From Betaproteobacteria bacterium HGW-Betaproteobacteria-9 (GTDB taxonomy: Bacteria; Pseudomonadota; Gammaproteobacteria; Burkholderiales; Burkholderiaceae_C), in the NCBI GenBank assembly GCA_002842215.1, contig PHCC01000001.1, positions 140,238-204,237 on the forward strand: 64,000 bases of DNA, written 5' to 3'. The notes under the pieces were generated by a model. The model saw nothing but the letters and a program-made list of their open reading frames with translations, made no database searches and had not been told where the DNA came from. The position numbers were made by a program, and so were the translations under genes. Below are positions 19,974 to 29,881 of the stretch, one piece after another; within the stretch, counting starts at the first letter, position 1, and the number at the start of each line of letters is the position of its first letter.

Positions 19974-20005
19974 AAAAAAAGCCCGCTTCGGCGGGCCTTT
20001 TTGTT
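19974..20005 (+). terminator. Intrinsic terminator after hppA
   Basis: GCCCGC-TTCG-GCGGGC (19981-19996) is a stable UUCG-loop hairpin preceded by seven A and followed by TTTTTGTTTT. It ends hppA and could also end the convergent TetR gene. Confidence 0.95.
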
Positions 20006-20033
20006 TTCGGGACCTTGCCTGCCCCAACAACAG

Positions 20034-20669
20034 CTATGTTGCGTCAGCCCGGGTGAGCAGGCGCACCACCGCGCTGGCGCTGGGTGTCAGTTCCTGAAGC
20101 CGGTCGACCTCCCCGCGCTCGATGGCCTGCATGACCAGTTCATGGATGCCCCCCACCGCGGCGAGGGCCATGGTGGGCGTCAGCACCTGACTCAGGGGCA
20201 CCCCGCCAGAACCGGGCTCACCGTTGACCGTCTCCAGCACAAAGTCGGCGAACTGCGCCATCACTTCGCGACGCACCCGCAGTCCTTCGGGTCCCAGGTG
20301 GTGGATTTCAACAAACAGCGTCACGACCAGGCCGGGGCCCGCCGCCAGATGCGAGAAATAGGCGTCCAGCGCATGCTCCACCTGGGTTTGCCAGGGGCGA
20401 TCGGGCTGCACCGCCTCGCGCAGCGTGCGCAGCGCCGATGCACTCGTCAACCGGTACAGCGTCAGGAAGCAGGTTTCCTTGCAGTCAAAATGTTCGTAGA
20501 ACGTGCGCTTGGAGACCCCCGCTTCGCGCACGATGTCGGCAATGGTGGCTGTGGCAACCCCCTTGCTGGCCGACACACTGGCCATCGCTTGCAGCAAGCG
20601 CGAACGGTGTTCGTGCTGCTCGCTGGTGGTGTCGCTGGTGACCATGGATGGGGCTTTCATGCGCGGCAT
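20034..20669 (-). CDS. TetR/AcrR family transcriptional regulator
   Basis: The 211-residue protein has the TetR N-terminal helix-turn-helix: RSRLLQAMASVSASKGVATA, then TIADIVREAGVSKRTFYEHF, followed by KETCFLTLYRLTSASAL. The remainder is the variable ligand-binding dimerisation domain. The start could be 20669, 20660 or 20645; none has a strong ribosome site and 20669 is the longest plausible choice. It is divergent from a PF10118-type hydrolase gene with an inverted repeat between them, the usual arrangement for a repressor controlling its neighbour. Confidence 0.88.
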   Translation of the reverse strand: MPRMKAPSMVTSDTTSEQHEHRSRLLQAMASVSASKGVATATIADIVREAGVSKRTFYEHFDCKETCFLTLYRLTSASALRTLREAVQPDRPWQTQVEHALDAYFSHLAAGPGLVVTLFVEIHHLGPEGLRVRREVMAQFADFVLETVNGEPGSGGVPLSQVLTPTMALAAVGGIHELVMQAIERGEVDRLQELTPSASAVVRLLTRADAT

Positions 20670-20731
20670 CTTAGGCCCGCCGCTTGTCCGCCGGCTGACA
20701 ACGCCCAGCCCGATTGACCGAGGAACCCCGC

Positions 20732-20786
20732 TTGACAGTGCTCCCTCCGGCAGGCAGCATGGCCATCCTTGGTACCACAAAGTACC
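20732..20786 (+). promoter_or_regulatory. Candidate promoter and operator of the TetR/hydrolase pair
   Basis: A perfect TTGACA lies at 20732-20737; the -10 at 17 bases (CAGCAT) is poor. The inverted repeat GGTAC-CACAAA-GTACC (20771-20786) lies downstream of it and 19 bases before the hydrolase ATG, where a bound TetR dimer would block transcription. Confidence 0.45.
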
Positions 20787-20804
20787 GCCACTCGAAGATC
20801 GCTC

Positions 20805-21626
20805 ATGACCGAACTGATTGTCCGCCGCCTGCTGATCGATCTGGAGCAACCGGTCGCCCGCCACTGGTGCGCTGGCGACGCGTTCCTGACCGCCTGGTTC
20901 AACGCTTTGTCCATGAGCTTCCCGGTGGGCGAACAGTTCTTCATCGACTCGGTGCGCAACGGTCTGCAGGCGCTGGAACCGGAGCAGCGCGACCGCTACC
21001 AAGACGAGGTCAAAGGCTTCATTGGCCAGGAAGCCACGCACCGCCGCATCCACGCGCTCTTCAACGCGCAGATCGAACGCCACGGTCTGGTCAACGACTG
21101 GGAACCGCGCGCCCGCGAGCGCCTGCGGTTGGTCGAAGGCACCGACCCGCGCCACGGCCTCGCCATCACCGCGGCCAATGAACACTTCACCGCCCTGTTC
21201 GCCGAATGGATGTTGTCGCACCACCACCTGCTGGACGGCTGCGAGCCCCGCCTCAAGGCCCTGTGGCTCTGGCACAGCGCCGAAGAGGCCGAACACAAAT
21301 GCACCGCGTTCGACCTCTACCAGGTCCTGGGGGGCAGCCACGCCTGGCGGGTGAGATGGATGCGGCGCATCACCCTGATCTTCCTGACCGACACCCTGCG
21401 CCAGACCGCCAACAACCTGCGCCGCGACGGCACGCTCTGGCGATGGAGCACCTGGCACAGCGCCGCGCGTCACATGCTTGGCCGCGAGGGTCTGCTGCGC
21501 CGGAGTTTCCAACCCTGGCGGGCGTATTTCCGTCGCGATTTCCACCCCAGTCAACAAAGCAGCGATCTCTCGCAAAACTGGCTGCGCGACAACAGCCGCC
21601 TGTACACCCGGGTCGGCGCAGCCTGA
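20805..21626 (+). CDS. Predicted metal-dependent hydrolase (PF10118 type)
   Basis: The 273-residue protein matches the uncharacterised metal-dependent hydrolase family. It has a helical, ferritin-like layout with acidic and histidine clusters: [32 protein letters not shown], then [20 protein letters not shown], and a C-terminal [10 protein letters not shown]. The spaced ExxH pairs look like a di-metal site. The substrate is unknown. The ATG at 20805 was chosen because homology starts [14 protein letters not shown] divergent TetR gene probably controls it. Confidence 0.82.
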   Translation: MTELIVRRLLIDLEQPVARHWCAGDAFLTAWFNALSMSFPVGEQFFIDSVRNGLQALEPEQRDRYQDEVKGFIGQEATHRRIHALFNAQIERHGLVNDWEPRARERLRLVEGTDPRHGLAITAANEHFTALFAEWMLSHHHLLDGCEPRLKALWLWHSAEEAEHKCTAFDLYQVLGGSHAWRVRWMRRITLIFLTDTLRQTANNLRRDGTLWRWSTWHSAARHMLGREGLLRRSFQPWRAYFRRDFHPSQQSSDLSQNWLRDNSRLYTRVGAA

Positions 21627-21706
21627 GCGACTGGTCCCTCGGGTTTAACCCCGATACGTCAGGGTCTGTGTGCCAGCGCCAGCGCTGCGTCCACCATAAT
21701 CGGAAC

Positions 21707-22843
21707 ATGTCCGAACGCGTCATTCCACTGGTCGATCACCGCATGTCCACGCTGTCTGCGGCGGTCCCGTCAAAGGCCATTCCCGCCACGGGCCTGCTCG
21801 GCGATACCCTGGGCCGGCCGCTGCGCGACCTGCGCATCAGCGTCACCGACCGCTGCAACTTCCGTTGCAGTTACTGCATGCCCAAGGAAGTCTTCGACAA
21901 GGACTACCCCTACCTGCCTCACAACGCGCTGCTGACCTTCGAGGAAATCACGCGCGTGGCGCGCCAGTTCGTGGCCCACGGCGTGCAGAAAATCCGCCTC
22001 ACCGGCGGGGAGCCCCTGCTGCGCAAGAACCTCGAAATCCTCATCGCTCAGCTCGCGGCGCTGCGCACGGTCGAAGGCCGGCCGCTGGACATCACGCTAA
22101 CCACCAACGGATCGCTGCTGGAGCGCAAGGCGCAGGCCCTCAAGGACGCCGGGCTGCAGCGCGTCACGGTCAGCCTCGACGGTCTGGACGACACCGTTTT
22201 CCGCGCCATGAACGACGTCGATTTCCCGGTGGCCGATGTGCTGCGTGGCATCGACGCCGCTCAGGCCGCGGGCCTGGGCCCGATCAAGGTCAACATGGTG
22301 GTCAAGCGCGGCACCAACGAACATGAGATCCTGCCCATGGCGCGCCATTTCAAAGGCACCGGCATCGTGCTGCGCTTCATCGAATTCATGGACGTCGGCG
22401 CCACCAACGGCTGGCGCATGGACGAAGTGATGCCGAGCGCCGAAGTGGTGCAGATGATCCACCGCGAGCTGCCGCTGGTGCAGCTCGACCCTTCGGCGCC
22501 GGGTGAGACCGCCGAGCGCTGGGGCTATGCCGATGCGAACGGCCAGCACGATGTGCAGGCGGGTGAAATCGGCGTGATCAGCAGCGTCACGCAGGCCTTT
22601 TGCAGCGACTGCAACCGCGCCCGGCTCTCCACCGAGGGCAAGCTCTACCTGTGCCTGTTTGCCAATCAGGGCCACGACCTCAAGCCGCTGGTGCGGGGCG
22701 GTGCGTCTGACGAGCAGCTCGCCAGCGCCATCGCTGCCATCTGGCAGGGTCGCAGCGACCGATACTCCGAACTGCGCGCCAGCCTGCCGCCCGACGAGTC
22801 GGGCAGTGGCCGGCGGGTGGAGATGAGTTACATCGGAGGCTGA
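21707..22843 (+). CDS. moaA: GTP 3',8-cyclase (molybdenum cofactor step 1)
   Basis: MoaA is a radical SAM enzyme that rearranges GTP to 3',8-cyclo-GTP, the precursor of pyranopterin. The 378-residue protein has the N-terminal cluster motif CNFRCSYCM (CxxxCxxC), the SAM-binding [11 protein letters not shown], a second cluster [18 protein letters not shown], and the conserved C-terminal Gly-Gly (SYIGG) needed for activity. The start at 21707 follows CGGAAC; a second ATG at 21743 is possible. moaC, moaD and moaE are not in the window. Confidence 0.96.
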   Translation: MSERVIPLVDHRMSTLSAAVPSKAIPATGLLGDTLGRPLRDLRISVTDRCNFRCSYCMPKEVFDKDYPYLPHNALLTFEEITRVARQFVAHGVQKIRLTGGEPLLRKNLEILIAQLAALRTVEGRPLDITLTTNGSLLERKAQALKDAGLQRVTVSLDGLDDTVFRAMNDVDFPVADVLRGIDAAQAAGLGPIKVNMVVKRGTNEHEILPMARHFKGTGIVLRFIEFMDVGATNGWRMDEVMPSAEVVQMIHRELPLVQLDPSAPGETAERWGYADANGQHDVQAGEIGVISSVTQAFCSDCNRARLSTEGKLYLCLFANQGHDLKPLVRGGASDEQLASAIAAIWQGRSDRYSELRASLPPDESGSGRRVEMSYIGG

Positions 22844-22870
22844 GCAGGAACACCCCCCGCGCCGCTTCGC

Positions 22871-22890
22871 GTCACCCCCTCAAGGGGGCG
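22871..22890 (+). repeat. Dispersed palindromic repeat, copy 2
   Basis: This is identical over 20 bases to the copy at 6772-6791 (opposite orientation). It lies in the 139-base gap between moaA and mobA and would form a CCCCCT-CA-AGGGGG hairpin in the transcript. Confidence 0.65.
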
Positions 22891-22982
22891 GCACTGGCCG
22901 TCCGGCAAAACCGGCCCGGCGATGCCCCCGGTTGAAAACCACCTCACTCGCTGCACCTCAGAAGACCTGATCGCGTTCCGCC

Positions 22983-23612
22983 ATGAATCCCATACAACCT
23001 GGACAAATCACCGCCCTCGTGCTCGCCGGGGGCCGCGGCTCCCGCATGGGCGGGGTGGACAAGGGTCTGCAGAACTTCAACGGCACGCCGCTGGCACTGC
23101 ACACCGTGTTGCGGCTGCAGATGCAGGCCGGTGGCCTGATCGGTGACTTGATGATCAACGCCAACCGCAACCTCTCGGCCTACGAGGCTTTCGGTGCACC
23201 GGTCTGGCCCGACACGCTGTCCGACTACGCCGGGCCGCTGGCCGGTTTCATGACCGGGATGGAGCGCTGTGAAACACCCTACCTGCTGACGGCCCCCTGC
23301 GACACGCCGCTGTTCCCGCTCGACCTCGCTCAACGCCTGGCGCAGGCCTTTGAAGACGACTCGACCGAGATCGCCATGGCCGCTGCCCGCGAAGAAGACG
23401 GCCAGATCCGCACCCAACCGGTCTTCTGCCTGATGCGCGTGAACCTCCTGGAAAGCCTCGTGGCCTTCACACAGGCAGGCGGTCGCAAGATCGACCGCTG
23501 GACCGACCAGCACCGCACCGTGGTGGTGACCTTTGACCAGCCAGGCGACGATCCGCGCGCCTTCTGCAACGCCAACACGCTTGCCGAACTTCACGCGCTG
23601 GAAAACGGCTGA
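22983..23612 (+). CDS. mobA: Molybdenum cofactor guanylyltransferase
   Basis: MobA attaches GMP to molybdopterin to make the guanine dinucleotide form used by DMSO-reductase-type enzymes. The 209-residue protein has the nucleotidyltransferase signature [32 protein letters not shown], and [12 protein letters not shown] with [13 protein letters not shown] for metal and GTP binding. Its presence implies bis-MGD enzymes such as nitrate or formate oxidoreductases elsewhere in the genome (inference). It lies 22 bases upstream of moeA. Confidence 0.95.
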   Translation: MNPIQPGQITALVLAGGRGSRMGGVDKGLQNFNGTPLALHTVLRLQMQAGGLIGDLMINANRNLSAYEAFGAPVWPDTLSDYAGPLAGFMTGMERCETPYLLTAPCDTPLFPLDLAQRLAQAFEDDSTEIAMAAAREEDGQIRTQPVFCLMRVNLLESLVAFTQAGGRKIDRWTDQHRTVVVTFDQPGDDPRAFCNANTLAELHALENG

Positions 23613-23634
23613 AACCCGACCCGAAACCCGATCG

Positions 23635-24915
23635 ATGAAAACGATAGAACAGATCGCAGCCGAGCTGCAGGGTTACGACCCGCAGGCGCTGAGCGCCGAG
23701 CGCGTCAACCAGTTCCTGGCCCACCTGGTCGATCCCGTCACCGCCACCGAAACCGTGGGCGTGTTCGAAGCGCTAGGCCGCGTACTGGCGCAAGATGTGG
23801 TCTCGCCCATCAGCGTGCCGCCCCACGACAACTCGGCCATGGACGGTTTTGCGTTCAACGGCGCCCTCCTGCAAGCCGGCCAGGCGCTCACCTTGCAACT
23901 GGCCGAAGGCACCGCCTTCGCGGGCAAGGCCTGGTCAGGTGCGCTGGCCAGCAACCAGTGCGTGAAGATCATGACCGGCGCCATCATGCCCGCCGGTCTC
24001 GACACCGTGGTGCCGCTGGAGTTCGTGAAGGTCGAGGCCGACCAACTCACCATTCCGCCTGACGTATTGCGGCTCGGCGACAACCGCCGCTTCATGGGCG
24101 AAGACCTCATGGCCGGCCAGCCCGCGCTGCGCCAGGGCCAGACGCTGTGCCCCGCCGCGTTGGGCCTGATCGCCAGCCTGGGCCTACCGAAAGTGAACGT
24201 GTTCCGCCGGGTGAAGGTGGCTTACTTCTCCACCGGCGACGAAATCCTCAGCCTGGGCGAACCGCTGCGCGAAGGCGCGGTGTACGACAGCAACCGCTAC
24301 ACCGTCTTCGGCCTGCTCACGCGCATGGGCGTCGAGGTGATCGACATGGGCGTCATCAAGGACGAACCCGCCGCCCTCGAAGCCGCCTTCCGCCAGGCGG
24401 CGCTGGAGGCCGACGCCATCATCACCAGCGGCGGCGTGAGCATGGGCGAGGCCGACCACACCAAGGCCATGATGAAGCAGCTCGGCGATGTGGCGTTCTG
24501 GCGCATCGCCATGCGGCCCGGGCGGCCCATGGCCGTGGGCAGGATCACAGAAAACAGCAAGTCAGCCGTCCTCTTCGGCCTGCCCGGCAACCCGGTGGCG
24601 GTGATGGTCACCTTTCTCGCCTTCGTGCGCCCTGCCCTGCAGCGCCTGATGGGCAGCAGCGCCAGCGAGCCGGTGCTGCTCAAGGCGCACAGCGGCGAAG
24701 CCTTGCGCAAGAAACCGGGCCGCACCGAATACCAGCGCGGCATCGTCTGCCGCGCAGCGGACGGCTCGCTGCAGGTGCGCACCACCGGCAACCAGGGCTC
24801 GGGCGTGCTGCGCTCGATGGTCGAGGCCAATGGCCTCATCGTGCTGCACCACGGTCAAGGCAACGTGGCCGCGGGCGACGAGGTGGACGTGATGATGTTC
24901 GACGGCGTGATCTGA
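23635..24915 (+). CDS. moeA: Molybdopterin molybdenumtransferase
   Basis: MoeA inserts molybdate into adenylylated molybdopterin. The 426-residue protein shows the family domains: VSPISVPPHDNSAMDGFAFN near residue 60, the central VKIMTGAIMPAGLDTVVP, the MogA-like domain with YFSTGDEIL and TSGGVSMGEADHTK, FGLPGNPVAVMVTF, and a C-terminal beta domain. The ATG at 23635 follows mobA by 22 bases and leaves the usual N-terminus. mobA and moeA form one transcription unit, probably with moaA. Confidence 0.96.
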   Translation: MKTIEQIAAELQGYDPQALSAERVNQFLAHLVDPVTATETVGVFEALGRVLAQDVVSPISVPPHDNSAMDGFAFNGALLQAGQALTLQLAEGTAFAGKAWSGALASNQCVKIMTGAIMPAGLDTVVPLEFVKVEADQLTIPPDVLRLGDNRRFMGEDLMAGQPALRQGQTLCPAALGLIASLGLPKVNVFRRVKVAYFSTGDEILSLGEPLREGAVYDSNRYTVFGLLTRMGVEVIDMGVIKDEPAALEAAFRQAALEADAIITSGGVSMGEADHTKAMMKQLGDVAFWRIAMRPGRPMAVGRITENSKSAVLFGLPGNPVAVMVTFLAFVRPALQRLMGSSASEPVLLKAHSGEALRKKPGRTEYQRGIVCRAADGSLQVRTTGNQGSGVLRSMVEANGLIVLHHGQGNVAAGDEVDVMMFDGVI

Positions 24916-24990
24916 GCGCTGGATGCCACCTGCCCGGCCGCGAATGAGGTCCGGGCCACGCGACCTCTGCGCGCAGGGTGAGCGCTCCGC

Positions 24991-25440
24991 CTACCGGTCG
25001 ATCGGCTCTCGCGCAACCGCAGCGGCCTGCTGGGCCAGAAACTCGTCGGCCCAGCGCTGGGCGCGGGGCAGGCAGCTCGCCAGCGAGGCCTGCAGTTCGG
25101 GCACCTGAAAGTACGCCGGTTCGTGCAGATAAGGGTGGCGCATGCAGGCGACGTCCCGGGCTTCATGACTGAGATCCACCCGTTGCCCGTCGATGAAGTT
25201 GTACTGGTGCTCATAGTGCCCCCGGATGGCACCGCCAAAAACGCGCTGCATGAAGAGGGACCCGTATTTGCACGCGCCCGAGAGGTCCAGCGGGACCTTG
25301 TCCGGCTGGCCGACGGCTTCTTCACACCACTTCCCGAACACGAAGACTTTGGCTACCCGGAAGTTCTCGTCGGTGTAGGGCAGGCGCCCGGCCTGCGGCA
25401 AGGTGCAGTCCAGGCCCATCGGTGGCTCCGGATCGGCCAT
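24991..25440 (-). CDS. Uncharacterised small protein coupled to the RND pump
   Basis: I do not recognise this 149-residue soluble protein with confidence. The core, ACKYGSLFMQRVFGG followed by HYEHQYNFIDGQRVDLS, resembles small YunG-like proteins in having a Cys near the N-terminus of a helix, then a His and an Asp. That order is also found in papain-like folds, but the match is weak. Its ATG overlaps the pump's TGA stop codon by one base, so translation is coupled to the efflux gene. It has no signal peptide. Confidence 0.7.
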   Translation of the reverse strand: MADPEPPMGLDCTLPQAGRLPYTDENFRVAKVFVFGKWCEEAVGQPDKVPLDLSGACKYGSLFMQRVFGGAIRGHYEHQYNFIDGQRVDLSHEARDVACMRHPYLHEPAYFQVPELQASLASCLPRAQRWADEFLAQQAAAVAREPIDR

Positions 25441-28400
25441 CACTTCGCCACCAGGATGTCTTCGGACCCGGGTTCTCCGTGGCCCGGCACATCCTTCGGC
25501 AGCACCCGGGAACCATGCCGGGTACGCGCCAGCAAGGTGTACATGGTGGGCACCACAAACAGCGTGAGCAGCGTACCCAGGCTCATGCCGCCGACGATCA
25601 CCCAGCCGATCTGCTGACGGCTCTCGGCACCGGCTCCGGTGGCCAGCGCCAGTGGCATGGCGCCGAGCACCATGGCACCGGTGGTCATCATGATCGGGCG
25701 CAGGCGCAATGCGGCGGACTCCTTGACCGCTTCGAGCTTGTCTTTGCCCTTCTCGCGCAACTGGTTGGCGAACTCCACGATCAGGATGCCGTGTTTGGTG
25801 ATCAGACCCACCAGCGTGATGAGCCCGATCTGACTGAACACGTTGAGTGTGCCTCCACTGAGCTTGAGCGCCAGCAGCGCGCCCAGCATGGAGAGCGGCA
25901 CGCTGAGCATGATGATGAGTGGGTCGACAAAGCTCTCGAACTGCGCCGCCAGCACGAGGTAGATGAACAGCAGCGAGAGCGCGAACACGATGGCCAGCGA
26001 ACCCGATGAGCTGCGGAACTCGCGGCTCTGGCCGTTGAGGTCGGTGGTGTAGCCGGGCGGCAGCACCTCGGCCGCGATCCCGTTCATGATCTGGAGCGCC
26101 TCGCCCAGCGCCAGCTCGGGCGCGAGGTTGGCCGTGATGGCCGCGCTGCGGCGCTGGCCAAAGTGGTTGAGTTCGCGCGGCACCACGACCTCGCGCAACC
26201 GCACCAGCGAAGCCAGCGGGATCATGGCGTCGCCGCGACCGCGCACGAAGAGTTTGTCGATGTCATCGGGTGCGCTGCGCTGGGCGCTGTCGGTCTGCAC
26301 CACCACGTCATACTGCTCGCCGCCCTGCTTGTAGCGTGTCACCACGCGCCCGCCCAGCAAGGTTTCCACGGTGCGCGCGATGACGTCGACGTTCACGCCC
26401 ATGTCCGCGGCGCGCTCGCGGTCCACGTCCATGCGGATCTCGGGCTTGTTCAGGCGCAGATCGGTGTCCACCTGAACGAAGCCTGGGTGTTTGGCCATTT
26501 CGTCCTGGAAGCGGCGCACGGTTTGTGAAAGGTTCTGGTAGCTGTCGCTGGTGACGATGACGTAATTGATCGGCCGCTCGCGAAAGCCCTGGCCCAATGA
26601 GGGCGGCGTGATGGGGAAGCCACTGATGCCGGGCAGCGCGCCGATGCGCGGCGCGATTTCGCGCGCGATCTGCTGCGTGCTGCGTTCGCGCTCTTCCCAA
26701 GGTTTGGCGCGCAGGAACACCGAGCCCTGCGCCACGGTCGGGTTGCCGATGTTGCTGAAAATGCGGTCGAACTCGGGGTAGTCCGCGCCGATGCGTTCCA
26801 CCGCCTCGGCGTAACGCCGGGTATAGGCCAGCGTGGCACCGTCGGGGCCGTTGACGTTGACAAGGATCACACCGCGGTCTTCCAGCGGCGCGAGTTCCTG
26901 CTTGGTGGTCTGCAGCAGCCACCAGCTGCCCGCAGCGCTCGCCAGCATCACGCCCACCACCAACCAGCGCACATGCAGCGCGCCCGCCAGCAGGCGGCTG
27001 TAGCCCCGGGTGATGGCGACGAGCACGCGCTCCATGCCACGATCGAACCAGCCCGGGTTGGGGTTGTGGCGCAGCAGCTTGCTGCTCATCATGGGCGAGA
27101 GCGTGAGCGCCACGAAGCCCGACACCACCACCGCACCCGCCAGCGCCAGCGCAAACTCGGCGAACAGACGGCCGGTGCGCCCGGGCGTGAAGGCCAGCGG
27201 CGCGTACACGGCGGCAAGCGTGAGCGTCATGGCCACCACCGCAAAGCCGATCTCGCGCGCGCCTGCGATGGCCGCCTCGAACGGTTTCATGCCTTCTTCG
27301 ATGTGCCGGTAGATGTTCTCCAGCACCACGATGGAATCGTCCACCACCAGGCCGATGGCCAGCACCAGCGCCAGCAGCGTGAGCGTGTTGATGGAAAAGC
27401 CGAACAGGCCCATGAGGGCAAACGAGCCGATGAGGCTGACCGGAATCGTCACCAGCGGGATGATGGACGCGCGGATGGTGCGCAGGAAGACGAAGATCAC
27501 CAGCGCGACCAGCACCACGGCCTCGGCGATGGTGGTGTAGACGGCCTTGATCGAGCGGTCGATGAAGACTGAGTTGTCGTTGGCGATCTCGACGTTGATG
27601 CCGGGTGGCAGATCGGTCTTGACCTTCTCCAGCAACTGGCGCACACCGGCCGCGAGTTCCAGCGGGTTGGCCGTGGCCTGGCGGATCACGCCCAGCGACA
27701 CCGTGTCGCGTCCGTTCAGCCGCACCGAACTGCGTTCGTCCTGCGGGCCCTGCACCACGCGCGCCACATCGCCCAAGCGGATCGACTGGCCGTTGACCGT
27801 GCGCAGCGTCACCGCGCGGAACTGCTGTGGTGTCTGCAGGTCGGTGGCGGCCGTGACGTTGAACTCGCGCTGGATGCTCTCGATGCGGCCAGCGGGTACT
27901 TCGAGGTTGGAGCGGCGCAGCGCGTCTTCCACGTCCTGCACCGTCAGGTTGTACGCGGCCAGGCGGTCGGGGTCGATCCAGACGCGCATGGAATAACGGC
28001 GCTCGCCGTAGATGCGCACCTCGGCCGCGCCGGTGGCCGTCTGCAGCACCGGTTTGGCAATGCGGTTGGCCAGGTCGGAAAGCTGCAGCGCGTTGTGGGT
28101 ATCGGAACTGAGCGCGATCCACATCACCGGGAACGCATCGGCCTCGACCTTGGCGATCACCGGCTCGTCAATGCCCTGCGGCAGTCGCTGGCGCACGCGG
28201 CTGACCTTGTCGCGCACATCGGCGGCGGCCGAGTCGGGATCGCGTTCGAGTTTGAAGCGCACCGTGATCTGGCTGCGCTCCTGCCGGCTGATGGAGGTGA
28301 TCACGTCCACGCCTTCGATGCCGGCGATGGAGTCTTCCAGCGGTTTGCTGACCTGCGATTCCACCACCTCGCTGGAAGCGCCGGTGAAGGTGGTGCTGAC

Positions 28401-28538
28401 GGTGACGGTGGGTTCGTCGATCTTGGGGTACTCGCGCACCGTGAGCCCGCTGAAGGCCACCAGCCCGATCAGCAGAATCAACATCGACAGCACGCTGGCA
28501 AAAACGGGCCGGCGGATCGCGACTTCAGGCAGTTGCAT
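25440..28538 (-). CDS. RND efflux pump, inner-membrane transporter (HAE1 type)
   Basis: The 1032-residue protein has the duplicated RND plan: one N-terminal helix, a large periplasmic loop, a block of helices, a second loop and a second block. The proton-relay aspartate pair is in LAIGLVVDDSIVVLENIYRH around residue 400. It starts QLPEVAIRRPVFASVLSMLI, typical for AcrB/MexB relatives, and exports hydrophobic compounds with the adaptor encoded 18 bases upstream. An excellent ribosome site (AGGAGGTG) precedes the ATG. No outer-membrane channel gene is present, so it must share one encoded elsewhere. Confidence 0.95.
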   Translation of the reverse strand: MQLPEVAIRRPVFASVLSMLILLIGLVAFSGLTVREYPKIDEPTVTVSTTFTGASSEVVESQVSKPLEDSIAGIEGVDVITSISRQERSQITVRFKLERDPDSAAADVRDKVSRVRQRLPQGIDEPVIAKVEADAFPVMWIALSSDTHNALQLSDLANRIAKPVLQTATGAAEVRIYGERRYSMRVWIDPDRLAAYNLTVQDVEDALRRSNLEVPAGRIESIQREFNVTAATDLQTPQQFRAVTLRTVNGQSIRLGDVARVVQGPQDERSSVRLNGRDTVSLGVIRQATANPLELAAGVRQLLEKVKTDLPPGINVEIANDNSVFIDRSIKAVYTTIAEAVVLVALVIFVFLRTIRASIIPLVTIPVSLIGSFALMGLFGFSINTLTLLALVLAIGLVVDDSIVVLENIYRHIEEGMKPFEAAIAGAREIGFAVVAMTLTLAAVYAPLAFTPGRTGRLFAEFALALAGAVVVSGFVALTLSPMMSSKLLRHNPNPGWFDRGMERVLVAITRGYSRLLAGALHVRWLVVGVMLASAAGSWWLLQTTKQELAPLEDRGVILVNVNGPDGATLAYTRRYAEAVERIGADYPEFDRIFSNIGNPTVAQGSVFLRAKPWEERERSTQQIAREIAPRIGALPGISGFPITPPSLGQGFRERPINYVIVTSDSYQNLSQTVRRFQDEMAKHPGFVQVDTDLRLNKPEIRMDVDRERAADMGVNVDVIARTVETLLGGRVVTRYKQGGEQYDVVVQTDSAQRSAPDDIDKLFVRGRGDAMIPLASLVRLREVVVPRELNHFGQRRSAAITANLAPELALGEALQIMNGIAAEVLPPGYTTDLNGQSREFRSSSGSLAIVFALSLLFIYLVLAAQFESFVDPLIIMLSVPLSMLGALLALKLSGGTLNVFSQIGLITLVGLITKHGILIVEFANQLREKGKDKLEAVKESAALRLRPIMMTTGAMVLGAMPLALATGAGAESRQQIGWVIVGGMSLGTLLTLFVVPTMYTLLARTRHGSRVLPKDVPGHGEPGSEDILVAK

Positions 28539-28556
28539 GGTGCACCTCCTGCGGGA

Positions 28557-29759
28557 TCAACCGCCACTCGCCGGCGGGGTGCCAGCGGGTGCGCCCCGGG
28601 GTCCGGGGACCGGACCACCTGGGGAACGGCTCATCTCCACCACGCGCACGGCCGTGCCGTCTTGCTGCAGGCGCTGCTGGCCCGCCACCACCACCGTGTC
28701 ACCTTCGGCCAAGCCCTGCGTGATCTGCACCTGGGCGCCCCGGCGCACGCCGAGCTGCACCTCGGTGCGGCGCGACACCAGCTTGGCGCCGTCGCCCTCG
28801 CCCTCCTTCAGCAACTGGAAAACAAACTGTTTGCCCGCCTGCGGCACGATGGCTTCTTCGGGCACCACCAGCGCAGCGGCGTTGGTGGAGAACACGGTGG
28901 TCACGCGCGCGAACATGCCGGGGCGCAACTCGCCGCCGGGCGCGGGTGGCAGCACGGCGCGCACCGCGATCGAGCGGCCGTTGGCGTCCAGCAAGGGGTC
29001 CACCGCCTGCACCTTCGCGCTGAAGCGCTTGCCGGGCAGCGCGTCCAGCTCGACTTCGACCGGCTGACCGGCGGCGATGCGGGTCTGGAAGCGCTCGGGC
29101 AGACGGAAGTCCACCGTGAGCTGCGAGGTGTCTTCCAGGTTCACGAGGTCCGCACCGTCCTTGACGTAGTCGCCCAGGTGGACCACGCGCAGCCCCACGG
29201 TGCCATCAAACGGCGCGGTGAGGCGCATGCGCGAGAGGCGTGCCTGCGCCAGCGCCACCTGCGCTTCGGCCACCTGCAGCGCCGCGCGGCTTTCGTCCAG
29301 CACGCGCTGGGCCACAAAGGCCTGCGCCACCAGTTCCTCGTTGCGCTTGAGGTTAGCGCGCGCGATGGAGAGCTGGGCCTGCGCCTGGCTGAGTTCGGCC
29401 TTCTGCAACACGTCGTCCAGTTGCACCAGCAACTGGCCACGCCTGACCCGGGCGCCGTCGGCAAAAGCGATTTGAGAGATGCGGCCGCTGACCTCGGGCC
29501 GCAGCGTGACGCTCTGGCGCGAGCGCAGGGTGCCCACCGCCTGAGCGTCGTCCCGCAAGGAGAGGGACTTGACCTGAGCCACCTCGACACCGGGCGTGCC
29601 GGCGGCCGGTCGTCCCGCGGAAGCAGCGGCGCTGCCCCCCGGGCCGCCACCCGCAGCCACCGCCGGGTTGGGCGTACGGTTCTGGAGCCACCAGGCACCC
29701 GCCGAGGCCAGCCCGAGGCCGGTCGCAGCGATCACCACATAAAGGGTCTTTTTTGTCAT
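28557..29759 (-). CDS. RND efflux periplasmic adaptor (membrane fusion protein)
   Basis: The 400-residue protein has an N-terminal signal anchor (TLYVVIAATGLGLASAGAWW) without a lipobox cysteine, then a glycine/alanine-rich linker. The biotinyl-lipoyl half motifs are SVTLRPEVSGRISQIAFADG and RLTAPFDGTVGLRVVHLGDY, with a short coiled-coil hairpin between them (SQAQAQLSIARANLKRNEEL). The C-terminal barrel ends in a Pro/Gly-rich tail. It links the pump to an outer-membrane channel. A palindrome lies 37 bases upstream of the start. Confidence 0.94.
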   Translation of the reverse strand: MTKKTLYVVIAATGLGLASAGAWWLQNRTPNPAVAAGGGPGGSAAASAGRPAAGTPGVEVAQVKSLSLRDDAQAVGTLRSRQSVTLRPEVSGRISQIAFADGARVRRGQLLVQLDDVLQKAELSQAQAQLSIARANLKRNEELVAQAFVAQRVLDESRAALQVAEAQVALAQARLSRMRLTAPFDGTVGLRVVHLGDYVKDGADLVNLEDTSQLTVDFRLPERFQTRIAAGQPVEVELDALPGKRFSAKVQAVDPLLDANGRSIAVRAVLPPAPGGELRPGMFARVTTVFSTNAAALVVPEEAIVPQAGKQFVFQLLKEGEGDGAKLVSRRTEVQLGVRRGAQVQITQGLAEGDTVVVAGQQRLQQDGTAVRVVEMSRSPGGPVPGPRGAPAGTPPASGG

Positions 29760-29795
29760 GTTTCGATCAGGTGCAGGGGGGCGCCAAGTGTCACA

Positions 29796-29813
29796 ACATT
29801 TTGCAATGTATCA
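29796..29813 (-). promoter_or_regulatory. Candidate operator/promoter of the efflux genes
   Basis: ACATT-TTGC-AATGT (29796-29809) is a perfect 5-bp inverted repeat. It overlaps a minus-strand extended -10 (TGATACATT, 29813-29805), so a bound repressor would block the promoter. Outer half-sites GTGTC (29788-29792) and GACAC (29821-29825) are also symmetric around it. No adjacent repressor gene is present. Confidence 0.4.
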
Positions 29814-29881
29814 GTGCATAGACACCCACGAGCGCATAAGTTCAATCGCCCGGCCAGCCGGCGACGCGCCATATCCATCCC

